A DNA stretch of 64,000 bases from Kitasatospora sp. NBC_01250. Lineage in GTDB: Bacteria; Actinomycetota; Actinomycetes; Streptomycetales; Streptomycetaceae. Positions 41,812 to 52,000 of the stretch are shown here, in pieces. Numbering within the stretch: position 1 is the stretch's first letter; each line of letters opens with the position of its first letter. The stretch covers positions 3,534,001 to 3,598,000 of the forward strand of contig NZ_CP108476.1 of the NCBI RefSeq assembly GCF_036226465.1, written 5' to 3'. A model generated the notes under the pieces. It ran no database searches. It was not told the DNA's origin and worked only from the letters and a program-made list of their open reading frames with translations. The position numbers were made by a program, and so were the translations under genes.

Positions 41812-42010
41812 CCCTCGCAGCTCCACATTTCCCAGGCCATGGATCTAACATTTTATCATGACCTGTTCAACTCCCTGACGGATCCTCGGCACGGCCGAAC
41901 AGCGCCATTTCCATGCCCGAGGCCCACGGCCTTGGATTGCCCCGGGGAACCAGGCCCAGCGGCCACCACCTTTCGAACGGCACTCGATCGATGACCTGCA
42001 TGATCCTCGC

Positions 42011-42742
42011 ATGCGGCTGTACTGCTTTCACCATGCCGGCGCGGGCACGACATCGTTCGCACCCTGGCCCCGGCTGCTGGGGCCCTCGTTCGAAGTGGTC
42101 CCGGTCCTGCTCCCCGGGCGCGACGCCCGGATCCACGAACCACGCATCACCGAACTGACCGACCTGCACCGTGAGGTGCGCAATGTCTTCGACAGCCGTC
42201 CACCTGTGCCGTACGCACTGTACGGGCACAGTCTGGGCGCGCTGGTAGCCCACCATGTCGCGGACCAGTGGCAGCGGTTCGCACCTACCCCACCCCAACT
42301 GCTCGTCGTGGGGGCCTCCCCACCCCCGGACATGCGTGTGCCGGTCATCGACGACGCCCTGCCCAGCGAGCACCAACTGCTGCGGCTGCTCGGCCACTCC
42401 GGCGCGCGAGCGCTACCCGTCGAGGTGCTGCAGACCCGGATCCTGCCGCTGCTGCGCGACGACCTGGCCTTGGCCCGGGCGCTGCGGCTGGCCGCCGAGC
42501 GGCCGGCCGACGTGCCGCTGCTCGCGCTGAGCGGCACCCGGGACGAGCTGGCCGGCCCCGACACGATGGCGGGGTGGTCTCGCTGGACCACCGCCGCCTT
42601 TACCCAGCGCACCATCCCGGGCGACCACTACTTCGTGCGGGAGACGGCTCTCCCCGGTCTCCTGATGGATGCCCTGGCGGCCGTCACCCGTGCTCCGGAG
42701 TCCACCACCCGTGCCGTGCGAATCGCACCCGGTACGGCCTGA
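42011..42742 (+). CDS. Type II thioesterase
   Basis: A 243-residue alpha/beta hydrolase of the GrsT/RifR type, with the N-terminal FHHAGAG, nucleophile motif YGHSLGA near residue 77, and C-terminal His in PGDHYF. These enzymes clear mis-primed or stalled acyl groups from carrier proteins and usually accompany modular PKS or NRPS systems, so it may serve the two NRPS carrier domains. No clear ribosome site precedes the ATG. The 199 bp between the SARP gene and this gene hold nothing else I recognise. Confidence 0.9.
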   Translation: MRLYCFHHAGAGTTSFAPWPRLLGPSFEVVPVLLPGRDARIHEPRITELTDLHREVRNVFDSRPPVPYALYGHSLGALVAHHVADQWQRFAPTPPQLLVVGASPPPDMRVPVIDDALPSEHQLLRLLGHSGARALPVEVLQTRILPLLRDDLALARALRLAAERPADVPLLALSGTRDELAGPDTMAGWSRWTTAAFTQRTIPGDHYFVRETALPGLLMDALAAVTRAPESTTRAVRIAPGTA

Positions 42743-42773
42743 CCGCAGGAGAGATCAGCTTGGAGACCGCATC

Positions 42774-44039
42774 ATGAACAGGCGGGTCGTTATCACCGGG
42801 ATGGGCGTGGTCGCGCCCGGCGGAACAGGTGTCAAGGAGTTCTGGTCGCTGCTCAGCGAGGGCCGCACCGCCACCCGGCCCATCTCGCTGTTCGACGCCT
42901 CCGGGTTCCGTTCGCGCATCGCGGCCGAGTGTGACTTCGCGCCGGCCGCCCACGGATTCAGCGGTGAGGAGATCCAGCGGCTCGACCGGGCTGTGCAGTT
43001 CGCGCTGGTCGCAGCCGACGAGGCGCTCGACACCAGCGGGTTGGCCGGGGAGCTCGACCCGCTGCGCACCGGCGTGACGCTGGGCAGCGCGGTGGGCTGC
43101 ACCACCGGCCTCGACCGCGAATACGCCGTGGTCAGTGAGTCCGGCCGGCACTGGGAGGTGGACCACACCCGCGCGGTCCCCTGGCTCTACGACTACTTCG
43201 TGCCCAGCTCCATGGCCGCTGAGGTGGCCCGGCGGGTCGGCGCGCTGGGCCCCGCCACGATGGTATCCACGGGCTGCACCTCCGGCCTGGACTCGGTGGG
43301 CCATGCCGTGGAGCTGATCCGCGAGGGCTCCGCCGACGTCATGATCGCGGGTGCGACCGAGGCTCCCATTTCCCCGATCACACTCGCCTGCTTCGACGCG
43401 ATCCGCGCCACCTCGCCGCGCAACGACGAGCCGCAGTCCGCCTCACGCCCCTTCGACCGCAGCCGCAACGGCTTCGTGCTCGGCGAGGGGGCTGCCGTGT
43501 TCGTGCTGGAGGAACTGGAACACGCCCGCCGGCGCGGCGCTCACGCCTATGCGGAGATCGCCGGCTTCGCCAACAGGTCCAACGCCTTCCACATGACCGG
43601 CCTGCGGCCGGACGGCCGGGAGATGGCCGAGGCGATCTCCCAGGCGTTGCTGGAGGCCCGGATCGACCCGACGGCCGTGGGCTACATCAACGCCCACGGC
43701 TCCGGCACCAAGCAGAACGACCGCCACGAGACCGCGGCCTTCAAGCGCAGCTTCGGCGACCACGCCTACCGCGTACCGGTGAGCTCCATCAAGTCAATGA
43801 TCGGGCACTCGCTCGGAGCGATCGGCGCGCTGGAGATCGCCGCCTGTGCGCTCGCCATCGAGAACAGCCTGATCCCCCCAACGGCCAACCTGCACGAGCC
43901 GGACCCCGAGTGCGACCTGGACTACACCCCGCTGGTGGCCCGCAGCCAGCAGATCGACACCGTGCTGACCGTCGGCAGCGGGTTCGGCGGGTTCCAGAGC
44001 GCGATGGTGCTCACCGCCCCCAGGAAGGACCTCCCATGA
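42774..44039 (+). CDS. Type II PKS ketosynthase alpha (KSalpha)
   Basis: A 421-residue condensing enzyme. The active-site Cys is about residue 168 in [12 protein letters not shown], with His in [11 protein letters not shown] (about 308) and [12 protein letters not shown] (about 345), a complete catalytic triad. It should form the aromatic polyketide chain as a heterodimer with the next gene. GGAGA precedes the ATG; its stop overlaps the KSbeta start (ATGA). Confidence 0.98.
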   Translation: MNRRVVITGMGVVAPGGTGVKEFWSLLSEGRTATRPISLFDASGFRSRIAAECDFAPAAHGFSGEEIQRLDRAVQFALVAADEALDTSGLAGELDPLRTGVTLGSAVGCTTGLDREYAVVSESGRHWEVDHTRAVPWLYDYFVPSSMAAEVARRVGALGPATMVSTGCTSGLDSVGHAVELIREGSADVMIAGATEAPISPITLACFDAIRATSPRNDEPQSASRPFDRSRNGFVLGEGAAVFVLEELEHARRRGAHAYAEIAGFANRSNAFHMTGLRPDGREMAEAISQALLEARIDPTAVGYINAHGSGTKQNDRHETAAFKRSFGDHAYRVPVSSIKSMIGHSLGAIGALEIAACALAIENSLIPPTANLHEPDPECDLDYTPLVARSQQIDTVLTVGSGFGGFQSAMVLTAPRKDLP

Positions 44040-45265
44040 CCACCTCGACCGCCCGGCCGGCGACCGGCACCGCCGTGGTCACCGGCATCGGGGTCGCCGC
44101 CCCCAACGGCCTGGGCACCAAAGCCTGGTGGGAATCCGTCCGGGAAGGCCGCAGCGGGATCCGCCCGCTCACCCAGTTCGACACGGACAGTTATCCCGCC
44201 AAACTGGCCGGCGAGGTGCCCGGATTCGACGACGCCGCGCACATACCGGGCCGACTACTGCCGCAGACCGACCGGATGACCCGGCTGGCCCTCTACGCGG
44301 CGGCCGAGGCACTCGCCGACGCCCGGGTCGACCCCAGCACGCTGCCCGACTACGCGGCCGGGGTGGTGACAGCGAGCTCTGCGGGCGGATTCGAGTTCGG
44401 ACAACGCGAGTTGCAGGCGCTGTGGAGCCAGGGCAGCGAATACGTCAGCGTCTACCAGTCCTTCGCCTGGTTCTACGCCGTGAACAGTGGCCAGATCTCT
44501 ATCCGGCACCAGTTCCGCGGTCCCAGCGCGGTGGTGGTGAGCGGGGACGCCGGCGGCCTGGACGCGATGGCCCAGGCCCGCCGCCACCTGCGCCGGGGCA
44601 CCCGCCTGATGATCAGCGGCGGCATCGACTCTGCCCTGTGTCCCTGGGGGTGGACGGCTCGACTGGCCGGCGGCGGGCTCAGCCCTGACGACCGTCCGGC
44701 CGCCGCCTACCGTCCGTTCGCCGGCGGCGCCGGTGGCTACGTGGCCGGCGAGGGCGGGGCCCTGCTGGTCCTGGAGGACGCGGCGACGGCCCGGGACCGG
44801 GGCGCCACCGTCTACGGCGCGGTGACCGGCTGCGGGGCGGCCTTCGACCCCACCGGCGACCAGGGCGGCCTGCGGCGGGCAGCCGAAGCGGCCTTGACCG
44901 ACGCGGGGATCAGCGCAGCCGAGGTGGACGCGGTTTTCGCGGACGCCGCGGGCATGCCGGAGGCGGACCGCGCCGAGGCGGACGCCATCCGCGAGTTGTT
45001 CGGACCGTACGGGGTACCGGTGACCGCGCCCAAGACGATGACCGGGCGGCTCGCGGCGGGCGGTGCGGCGCTCGACCTCGCGGCGGCCATGTGCGCGCTG
45101 CGCGACCAGGTGGTGCCGCCGACCATCCACACCACGCCCGCGCCCGAGCACACCCTGGACCTGGTGACCGGCACTCCGAGGCCGGCCGAGCTGCGCCACC
45201 TTCTGGTGCTCGCGCGCGAACGCGGGGGCTTCCACTCGGCGTGCGTCGTCAGCTCAGCCGGCTGA
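44036..45265 (+). CDS. Type II PKS chain length factor (KSbeta) with altered key residue
   Basis: A 409-residue KSbeta that partners KSalpha and sets chain length. As expected the ketosynthase Cys is missing, but the usual replacement Gln (motif EQAGGLDA) is also absent: the sequence here is SGDAGGLDA, with Asp at about residue 171. The rest of the fold is well conserved ([28 protein letters not shown]). No ACP gene follows; the next gene is a flavin monooxygenase. Confidence 0.96.
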   Translation: MTTSTARPATGTAVVTGIGVAAPNGLGTKAWWESVREGRSGIRPLTQFDTDSYPAKLAGEVPGFDDAAHIPGRLLPQTDRMTRLALYAAAEALADARVDPSTLPDYAAGVVTASSAGGFEFGQRELQALWSQGSEYVSVYQSFAWFYAVNSGQISIRHQFRGPSAVVVSGDAGGLDAMAQARRHLRRGTRLMISGGIDSALCPWGWTARLAGGGLSPDDRPAAAYRPFAGGAGGYVAGEGGALLVLEDAATARDRGATVYGAVTGCGAAFDPTGDQGGLRRAAEAALTDAGISAAEVDAVFADAAGMPEADRAEADAIRELFGPYGVPVTAPKTMTGRLAAGGAALDLAAAMCALRDQVVPPTIHTTPAPEHTLDLVTGTPRPAELRHLLVLARERGGFHSACVVSSAG

Positions 45266-45289
45266 TCACCCCTGCGACTGGAGTTCTCC

Positions 45290-46543
45290 ATGACCGACCA
45301 TCATCCGACGGACGTGTGCGTCGTTGGCGCGGGCCCGGCCGGTCTCGCGCTGTCCCTGCTCCTGCTGCGCTCCGGAGTGCGGGTCACCCTGATCGAACGC
45401 GCCTCCGGCTTCGACCGCGAGTTCCGCGGCGAGATCCTGCAACCCGGCGGCATGGCGGTGCTCGACGCACTGGGCGTGCTGTCCGCCGCGAGCGAGCGCG
45501 GTTCCCGCGCCCATCATGGCTTCCAGCTCCTCGATGGCGCCAAGACCCTGCTGGACATCGACTACCGCCGGCTCGGTCCGCCCTACGACCACCTGTTGGC
45601 CGTGGGGCAGCGGCACGTGCTCGAGGAACTGCTGTCCGCCTGCCGCCGCCACCCTGCCTTCACGTACTGGGGCGGCTACCGGTTGGCCGAACTGCCGCGC
45701 GAGGGCAACCGGTTCGCCGGCGCTGTGGCGGTGGGCGGCGCGGGTGAACGCCGCACCGTTCGGGCGCGGGTGGTGGTCGGTGCCGACGGACGGTATTCCA
45801 AGGCCCGGCGGCTGGCCGGCATCGACCCCGGGCGGATGGACGTCTTCGACCAGGACGTCGTCTGGTTCAAGGTGCACGCCCCCGGCGTGACCGTCGACCG
45901 GGTGCGGGTCCACCGGCGCTCGGGACAGGCCATGCTGGTCTACGGCTCGTACCCGGACCACCTGCAGATCGGCTGGACCGTGCCGCACGGCAGCTGGTCC
46001 GCGGTCGCCGCTCGCGGCATCCTCGCGGTCAAGCGGGAGCTTTCCACCGCCCTGCCGGAGTACGCCGACCTGATCGAGGAACAGATCACCGAGCTGTCGG
46101 ACCTGACCCTGCTCGACGTCTTCGCGGGCCGGGCCGGGCAGTGGGTGCGCGACGGACTGGTCCTCATCGGCGACGCCGCGCACACCCACAGCCCGCTCGG
46201 CGCCCAGGGCATCAACCTGGCGCTCCAGGACGCGGCCGTGCTGCATCCCGTGCTGCTCGACGCGCTCTGCGAAGGGGCGGTGGACCCCCGGGCGCTGGAC
46301 CGCTTCACCACACTGCGCGCCCCCGACATCGACGCCGTCTTCCGCTTCCAGGTCACGCAGTCCAAGGCCATGCTCGGCCGGCCGAACCCAGTGGCCGACA
46401 CGGTCCGTCCGGTGCTCGCCCGGCTGATCTCGCGGACCGCTCTGGGCGGGTTCCTCACCCGCCGGATCGCCCACGGGCGGACCCCGGTCCAGGTACGCAC
46501 CGACCTGTTCGAATCCGACCACCACACGAAGGCGAGGGCCTGA
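45290..46543 (+). CDS. FAD-dependent monooxygenase, single-domain type
   Basis: A 417-residue flavoprotein with N-terminal VVGAGPAGLALSLLLLRSG, RGEILQPGGMAVLDALGV, a second motif VVVGADGRYSK and the FAD-phosphate loop VLIGDAAHTHSPLGAQGIN. It lacks the thioredoxin-like C-terminal domain seen in the two larger hydroxylases of the cluster. Its position between KSbeta and the cyclase suggests hydroxylation of the cyclised polyketide. The exact site of oxidation is unknown. Confidence 0.9.
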   Translation: MTDHHPTDVCVVGAGPAGLALSLLLLRSGVRVTLIERASGFDREFRGEILQPGGMAVLDALGVLSAASERGSRAHHGFQLLDGAKTLLDIDYRRLGPPYDHLLAVGQRHVLEELLSACRRHPAFTYWGGYRLAELPREGNRFAGAVAVGGAGERRTVRARVVVGADGRYSKARRLAGIDPGRMDVFDQDVVWFKVHAPGVTVDRVRVHRRSGQAMLVYGSYPDHLQIGWTVPHGSWSAVAARGILAVKRELSTALPEYADLIEEQITELSDLTLLDVFAGRAGQWVRDGLVLIGDAAHTHSPLGAQGINLALQDAAVLHPVLLDALCEGAVDPRALDRFTTLRAPDIDAVFRFQVTQSKAMLGRPNPVADTVRPVLARLISRTALGGFLTRRIAHGRTPVQVRTDLFESDHHTKARA

Positions 46544-46549
46544 AACCCG

Positions 46550-47329
46550 ATGCGCATGATCGATTTGTCCAGCCCGGTCGACGCATCGGCTTGGGAGCCC
46601 GACCCGGTAGTCCACACGATCCTCACGCCCGCCGAGGGCGCCCGGCACATGGCCGAGGAGATGAAGGCGCACTTCGGCATCGACTTCGACCCGGCCGCCC
46701 TGCCGGGCGGTGAGTTGCTGTCGCTGGACACCTTCACGCTCACCAGCCACACCGGGACCCACGTGGACGCCCCGGCCCACTACGGTTCGGCCGCCGTGAC
46801 CGAGTACGGCGAGCCCAGGACCATCGACCAGCTGCCACTGGACTGGTTCCTGCGGCCGGCCGTCGTCCTGGACCTGCGGGCGGAGCCCACCGGGGCGGCC
46901 GATGTGCCGGTTCTCGAGAAGGCCATCGCCCGGGCCGGCCACCGGCCCGGGCCGCTGGACATCGTGCTGCTCCACACCGGCGCCTGGCACTACGCGGGCA
47001 CCCAGCGCTACTTCACCGACTTCACCGGGCTCACGGGCGCCGCCGTGGACTATCTGCTCGACCTCGGGGTGAAGGTCATCGGCACGGACGCCTTCAGCCT
47101 CGACGCCCCGTTCGGCGACATGATCAGGCGCTACCACGAAACCGGGGACCGCGGCGTGCTGTGGCCCGCCCACTTCGCCGGCCGCCGCCGCGAGTACTGC
47201 CAGATCGAGCGGTTGCACAACCTCGACGCCTTGCCGACGGCCCACGGGTTCCGCCTGTCCTGCCTGCCGGTGAAGCTGGCCGGGGCCGGGGCCGGCTGGA
47301 CCCGGGCGGTCGCCCTGATCGAGGACTGA
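46550..47329 (+). CDS. Polyketide cyclase of the PF04199 (OxyN/MtmX-like) family
   Basis: A 259-residue protein of the kynurenine-formamidase-like cyclase family. The metal-binding signature is SHTGTHVDAPAHYG near residues 66-79. Related proteins in the tetracycline (OxyN) and aureolic acid (MtmX) pathways act on later-ring closure. It starts 6 bp after the monooxygenase stop, so it is in the same operon. It supports a tetracyclic aglycone, by analogy only. Confidence 0.9.
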   Translation: MRMIDLSSPVDASAWEPDPVVHTILTPAEGARHMAEEMKAHFGIDFDPAALPGGELLSLDTFTLTSHTGTHVDAPAHYGSAAVTEYGEPRTIDQLPLDWFLRPAVVLDLRAEPTGAADVPVLEKAIARAGHRPGPLDIVLLHTGAWHYAGTQRYFTDFTGLTGAAVDYLLDLGVKVIGTDAFSLDAPFGDMIRRYHETGDRGVLWPAHFAGRRREYCQIERLHNLDALPTAHGFRLSCLPVKLAGAGAGWTRAVALIED

Positions 47330-47493
47330 CCGCAACCCGACGCAGCCGGACACGTGCGGGCGCGAACCACGATCTGTCCTTGAACCGCGTGCGAAGCGGA
47401 CCGACCAGGGTGGTCGCTGTGCGGACCGGGCACACGGGGTGCGAGGCCGACCGGGCCAGTGCCGCGAACCTTGAACAGACACTCGGAGGAAGC

Positions 47494-48537
47494 ATGTCCC
47501 AGACTCCCCCGGGCGGTGCGGCGACCGCGTTCGCCCCGCTCATCTTCCAGCTCCTCGCCTTCCAGGTGCACACCACGGCGGTTCGCCTGGGCGTGCCCGA
47601 CGCGATCGGGGACACACCCCGGTCCACCGCCGAACTCGCCACTGTGCTGGGCGCGGACGAGGCCAATCTGCACCGGCTGCTGCGCGCGTTGGTCGCGTTC
47701 GGTCTGCTGCGGTACACCGAGGACGGGCAGCGATTCGCCCTCACCGAGACCGGCGCGGAGCTGCGCGAGGACGCCCCGGGCGAAGCCCGCGGCCTGGTGG
47801 CGTTCTTCGGTGAACCGCTGGTGTGGCAGGCGTTCGGCGCCCTGGAGGAGTCCATTCGCACGGGCGGCCCAGCCTTCACCAAGGTCACCGATGCGGGCTT
47901 CTTCGAGTACTTCGCCAAGGACCCGGACTTCGCGCAGAGCTACCACCACGGCCTTCCCTGGGGCACCGCCATGCTCGCGCCGCTGCTTCAGATGGCCTAC
48001 GACTGGAGCGCGAGCCGTCGCATCGTGGACGTCGGCGGCGGCACCGGCACCCTGCTCGGTTCGCTGCTCGCAGCCCACCCGCAGGCGCACGGCGTGGTGT
48101 TCGACAGTCCCGAGGCACTGGAGCAGTTGCCCGCCACCGCCGAGCGCCTGGGTGTCGCGGACCGTTGCACCGGTGAGAGCGGTGACTTCCTGGCCACGGC
48201 TCCGGCCGGCGGCGACATCTACCTGCTGAAGAATGTCCTGCACGAATGGGGCGACGCCGACTGCGTCCGCATCCTCGGCAACTGCCGCCAGGCCATGGCC
48301 GCCGACGGAAAGGTCCTCATCGTGGCTACCCTGCTCCCCGAGCCGGGGCCCGTGGACGATCCTTCGGCGTTCCAGTACGCCGCGCTCAGCGACATCGAGC
48401 TGATGACGCTCAGTCACGGCGAGCGCACCCTTGCCGAGTACACCAGCCTCTGCGCCGGCGCCGGCCTGCGGATCACCAACGTGCTCAAGGTCCCGTACCT
48501 GCCCAACGACAACATCATCGAAGCCGTCGCCGCCTGA
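47494..48537 (+). CDS. SAM-dependent O-methyltransferase (DnrK/TcmN family)
   Basis: A 347-residue methyltransferase with N-terminal winged helix (FQLLAFQVHTTAVRLGV) and SAM domain (RIVDVGGGTGTLL; YLLKNVLHEWGD). It belongs to the same family as the protein at 19483, so two phenol O-methylations are plausible. TCGGAGGA precedes the ATG. The 164-bp upstream gap holds two CTTGAAC copies (47379 and 47470) not at 11-bp spacing; otherwise nothing. Confidence 0.92.
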   Translation: MSQTPPGGAATAFAPLIFQLLAFQVHTTAVRLGVPDAIGDTPRSTAELATVLGADEANLHRLLRALVAFGLLRYTEDGQRFALTETGAELREDAPGEARGLVAFFGEPLVWQAFGALEESIRTGGPAFTKVTDAGFFEYFAKDPDFAQSYHHGLPWGTAMLAPLLQMAYDWSASRRIVDVGGGTGTLLGSLLAAHPQAHGVVFDSPEALEQLPATAERLGVADRCTGESGDFLATAPAGGDIYLLKNVLHEWGDADCVRILGNCRQAMAADGKVLIVATLLPEPGPVDDPSAFQYAALSDIELMTLSHGERTLAEYTSLCAGAGLRITNVLKVPYLPNDNIIEAVAA

Positions 48538-48563
48538 GCCGTCCCCCGACCGAAGGACACATC

Positions 48564-49010
48564 ATGACCACCTCCGCGCACCCCGCCACCGCGACCGACG
48601 CCGACCTGCACACCGAGGTCGAGCACTACTACGCCCGGCAGATGCAGCTACTCGATCGCCGCAGCTGCGACGAGTGGGCCGCCACCTTCGCCCCGGACGG
48701 GGTGTTCGACGCCAATGGGCTGCCCGCGCCCGCCAAGGGCCGGGCGGCCATCGCCGCAGCCGCGAAGGCCGCCGGCGACCGGCTGGCCGCCGAAGGGCTG
48801 GTGCACCGGCACTGGCTGGGGATGCTGACCGTGACGGCGCAGCCGGATGGCAGCGTTTCCGCTCGGTCGTACGCGCTGGTCATCCAGACCCAGTTGGGCG
48901 GTGCGTCCGTGCTGCACCGCAGCACCGTCTGCGAGGACCGCCTGGTGCGCGGCGAGGACGGCTCCCTGCTCGTGCTGGACCGGAAGGTCACCCGTGATGA
49001 CATCGCCTGA
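48564..49010 (+). CDS. NTF2-like (SnoaL-fold) small protein
   Basis: A 148-residue protein of the nuclear-transport-factor-2-like superfamily (HYYARQMQLLDRRSCDEWAATFAPDGVFDANG, then GRAAIAAAAK). Members in polyketide pathways act as cyclases, hydroxylase partners or dioxygenase beta subunits. Its last 14 bp overlap the start of NRPS 2, implying coupled translation. The specific reaction is not readable. Confidence 0.8.
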   Translation: MTTSAHPATATDADLHTEVEHYYARQMQLLDRRSCDEWAATFAPDGVFDANGLPAPAKGRAAIAAAAKAAGDRLAAEGLVHRHWLGMLTVTAQPDGSVSARSYALVIQTQLGGASVLHRSTVCEDRLVRGEDGSLLVLDRKVTRDDIA

Positions 49011-52000
49011 CGTACTGGACTCCCTCGCCTGCGCGGCCGTGGGCGCCGCCCCGGCCGCCAGCTGGCGCGAGCTGATCGGGAACCGTTCCTTCGTCGAACT
49101 CGGCGGCAACTCGCTCAGTGCGGCGTCCCTCGTCGCACAGGCCGCAGACCAGCTCGGGCTGATCGTCGATCTGGGCGAGCTGCTCAGCCTGGCCCCGCTG
49201 GCCGAGGTCCTCGCGGCCGCCGCACCCGTCGCCGCCGCGGCCGCCGCGGCCGCCGCGCAGGACGCGCCGCCGAGTGCCGGTTCCGGCCTGCGGCCTGTCC
49301 TTCCAGGGCAGGACACCATGCTGATGATGCAGCAGTACGCCGGGGGAACCTCCCTGCACATGCTGCTGAGCCTCGAGTTCGTGGGTCCGTTGGACGTGGC
49401 GGTGCTGGACAGGGCACTGCAGCTCCTGGTCGACCGACACGACGCCCTGCGCACGGTCTTCGTGGCACAGGGCGGCGGCTTCCACCGCCGGATCCTGGCG
49501 GCCTGGCGGCCGCCGCTGGTACGCCAGCGGGTCAAGGCACCGGGCGGCACAGACGCGGTCGACGCCGTGCACGCCCAACTCGGTTCCACCAGCCGCCAGT
49601 TCATCGACACTTTCGGCCGGCCACCGTACACCTTCGTCCTCACCGACCTGGGCGAGGAGCGGCATCTGCTGTCCTTCGTCCACCATGCCTCGCTGATCGA
49701 CGGCTGGGGCATCGGCATGATGTGGCGCGAGCTCGCCGCCCTGTACGACACCCTGCTCGCGGGACAGGACGTCGAGGAACCCACCACACTGTCCTCCGAA
49801 GTCGTCCTCGAGCAGGCCGGCCGGCGATCGGCGACCGACCTGGCCGCGCAGCGCGACCGGCGGGTCGCCCAGCTGGCCGACTTCCCCAAGGTGCTGGAGG
49901 TACCGAGCGATCTCGTCCGTCCCGAAGTCTTCGACCTGCGGGGAGAGCGCCTCTGCTTCGAGCTGACGGACGCGGAGCGCGCCGCCTGCGAGCAACTGGC
50001 CGCCGCCGCCGGAGTGACGAAGACCGTGGTCCTCTTCGCCACCTGGGCCCTGACCCTCGCCCGCCGGGCCGCAGTGTCCGAGCTGATCCTGGGCACCGCC
50101 GCGGCCCGCCGGGCGAACGCCGAGATCCGGCGCACCATGGGACCGTGCGCCGTGCTGATCCCGGTCGGCGTCCGGATCGCCGACGACGCCAACGCGATCG
50201 ACTACCTGCGAGCCACCTCGAGTTCATTGGCCGAAGCGGTGGCAGCGGTGGACGTGCCGTTCGGAGACCTGGTCTCCAGGCTGGGCGGCATGCCCGAGAC
50301 CAGCCGCGTTCCGCTGGTCCAAGCGGCCTTCTCCGGTCAGCACGACTTCGTCCCGCACCGGCTGCGCACCGCAAACCTTGAACTGATCTCCCATCAGGGC
50401 CACTGCAGCGGCGCCGCGTTGGACCTCTCCCTGTACGTCCAGCGCTGGGGTGACCTGCCCCGGCTGGCCCTAGAGTACGCGACCTCGGCCTTCTCACCGC
50501 TCGAAGCCGCAGAGCTGGCCGAGTCGTTCCGCAGCACGCTCACCGAGATGGCAGCGCAGCCGGACGGCCTGCTGTCCGCCGTGCGCGGGCTCTCGGAGCG
50601 CCAGCGGCAGCGGGTGCTGGAGTTGGGCGCGGGCATCGAGGTCGATGCCGAGCAGGGCCTGTGGCAACTATTCGAGCGCAGCGTCGACGCTCACGCCGAC
50701 CGGGTGGCCGTCCGGGACAGCGGTAGCGGCACCACACTCAGCTACGCCCGGCTGCGCAGCGCCGCCGAGGCCCAGTCAGCGGCGCTGGCCGCCGCAGGTG
50801 TCGGCGCCGGGGACCAGGTGGTGCTGGCCGTGCCCCGGTCGGCCGACGAAGTCACCGCCGTCCTGGGGACGTTGCGTCTGGGCGCCGCCTTCACCTCACT
50901 GAACCCCGGCTACCCCGAGAACGTCACCCACCGCCTGCTACGGCTGTGCGCTCCCAAGGCGGTGATCGGTTCCGACGAACGAGCGCGCGAACTGGCGGCC
51001 GCCGCCGGCTGCCCGCTGGTACCCCCGGCGGGCCCCCACGACATGGCCGGGCCAGTGCCCGATCCGGCCCCGGCCGACCCCGACCGGGTGGCCTACCTGA
51101 CCTTCACCTCCGGGTCGACCGGACTGCCGAAGGCGGTGCGGGCCACACACCGTGCTGTGGTCCGTCTGACGATGGACCCGGACTGCTGGAAGACCGGACC
51201 GGACGACCGGTTCCTGCGGCTGGCTCCGCTGTCCTTCGACGCCGCCACCCTGGAGCTGTTCGTCCCGCTCGCGGCGGGCAGCAGCATCGAGGTCTGTCCC
51301 GAGGGACCGTTGGGGGCGGCCGAGCTCGCCGACTTCCTCAACCAGCAGGCCGTGACGATCGCGTTCCTCACCACCGGACTCTTCCGGCTGGTGGCCGAAC
51401 ACCGCCCGTCGGCCTTCGCCACGGTCCGGCAGGTGATGACCGGCGGTGAGGTCGTCCCGGTCGAACACGTCCGGGCCCTGCTCGAACGCTTCCCCGGGCT
51501 GCGGGTCACCGACGCCTACGGCCCGACCGAGAACACCTCGCTCACCACCGCCCACCATCTCGACGACGTGTGTGAGATCAGCGCCCCACTGCCGATCGGG
51601 CGACCGCTGGCCGGAAACCACGTGCTGGTGCTCGACGAGGACGGTCGGCTGGTGCCGCCCGGCGGCATCGGCGAGTTGTACGTGGGCGGCCCCGGTCTCG
51701 CGGTGGACTACTTCGGGGACGAGGAACAGACCCGACGGGCCTTCCTCGCGGCCGGCCCGCTGGACAGCGGCCGCCTGTACCGCACCGGCGACATCGTCCG
51801 CTGGGACGGCCAGGGGCGGCTGCGGTTCCTGGGCCGCCGCGACCACCAGGTGAAGGTCCGCGGCTTCCGGATCGAACTCGACGCGATCCGGGGGCGGTTG
51901 CTGGACCATCCCGCCGTGCGGGACGCGCTCGTCCTGACAGTCGGCGACTCGGCCGACTCGCGCCGCATCCTCGCCGCCGTCACTCCGCGGCAGGAGGCGC

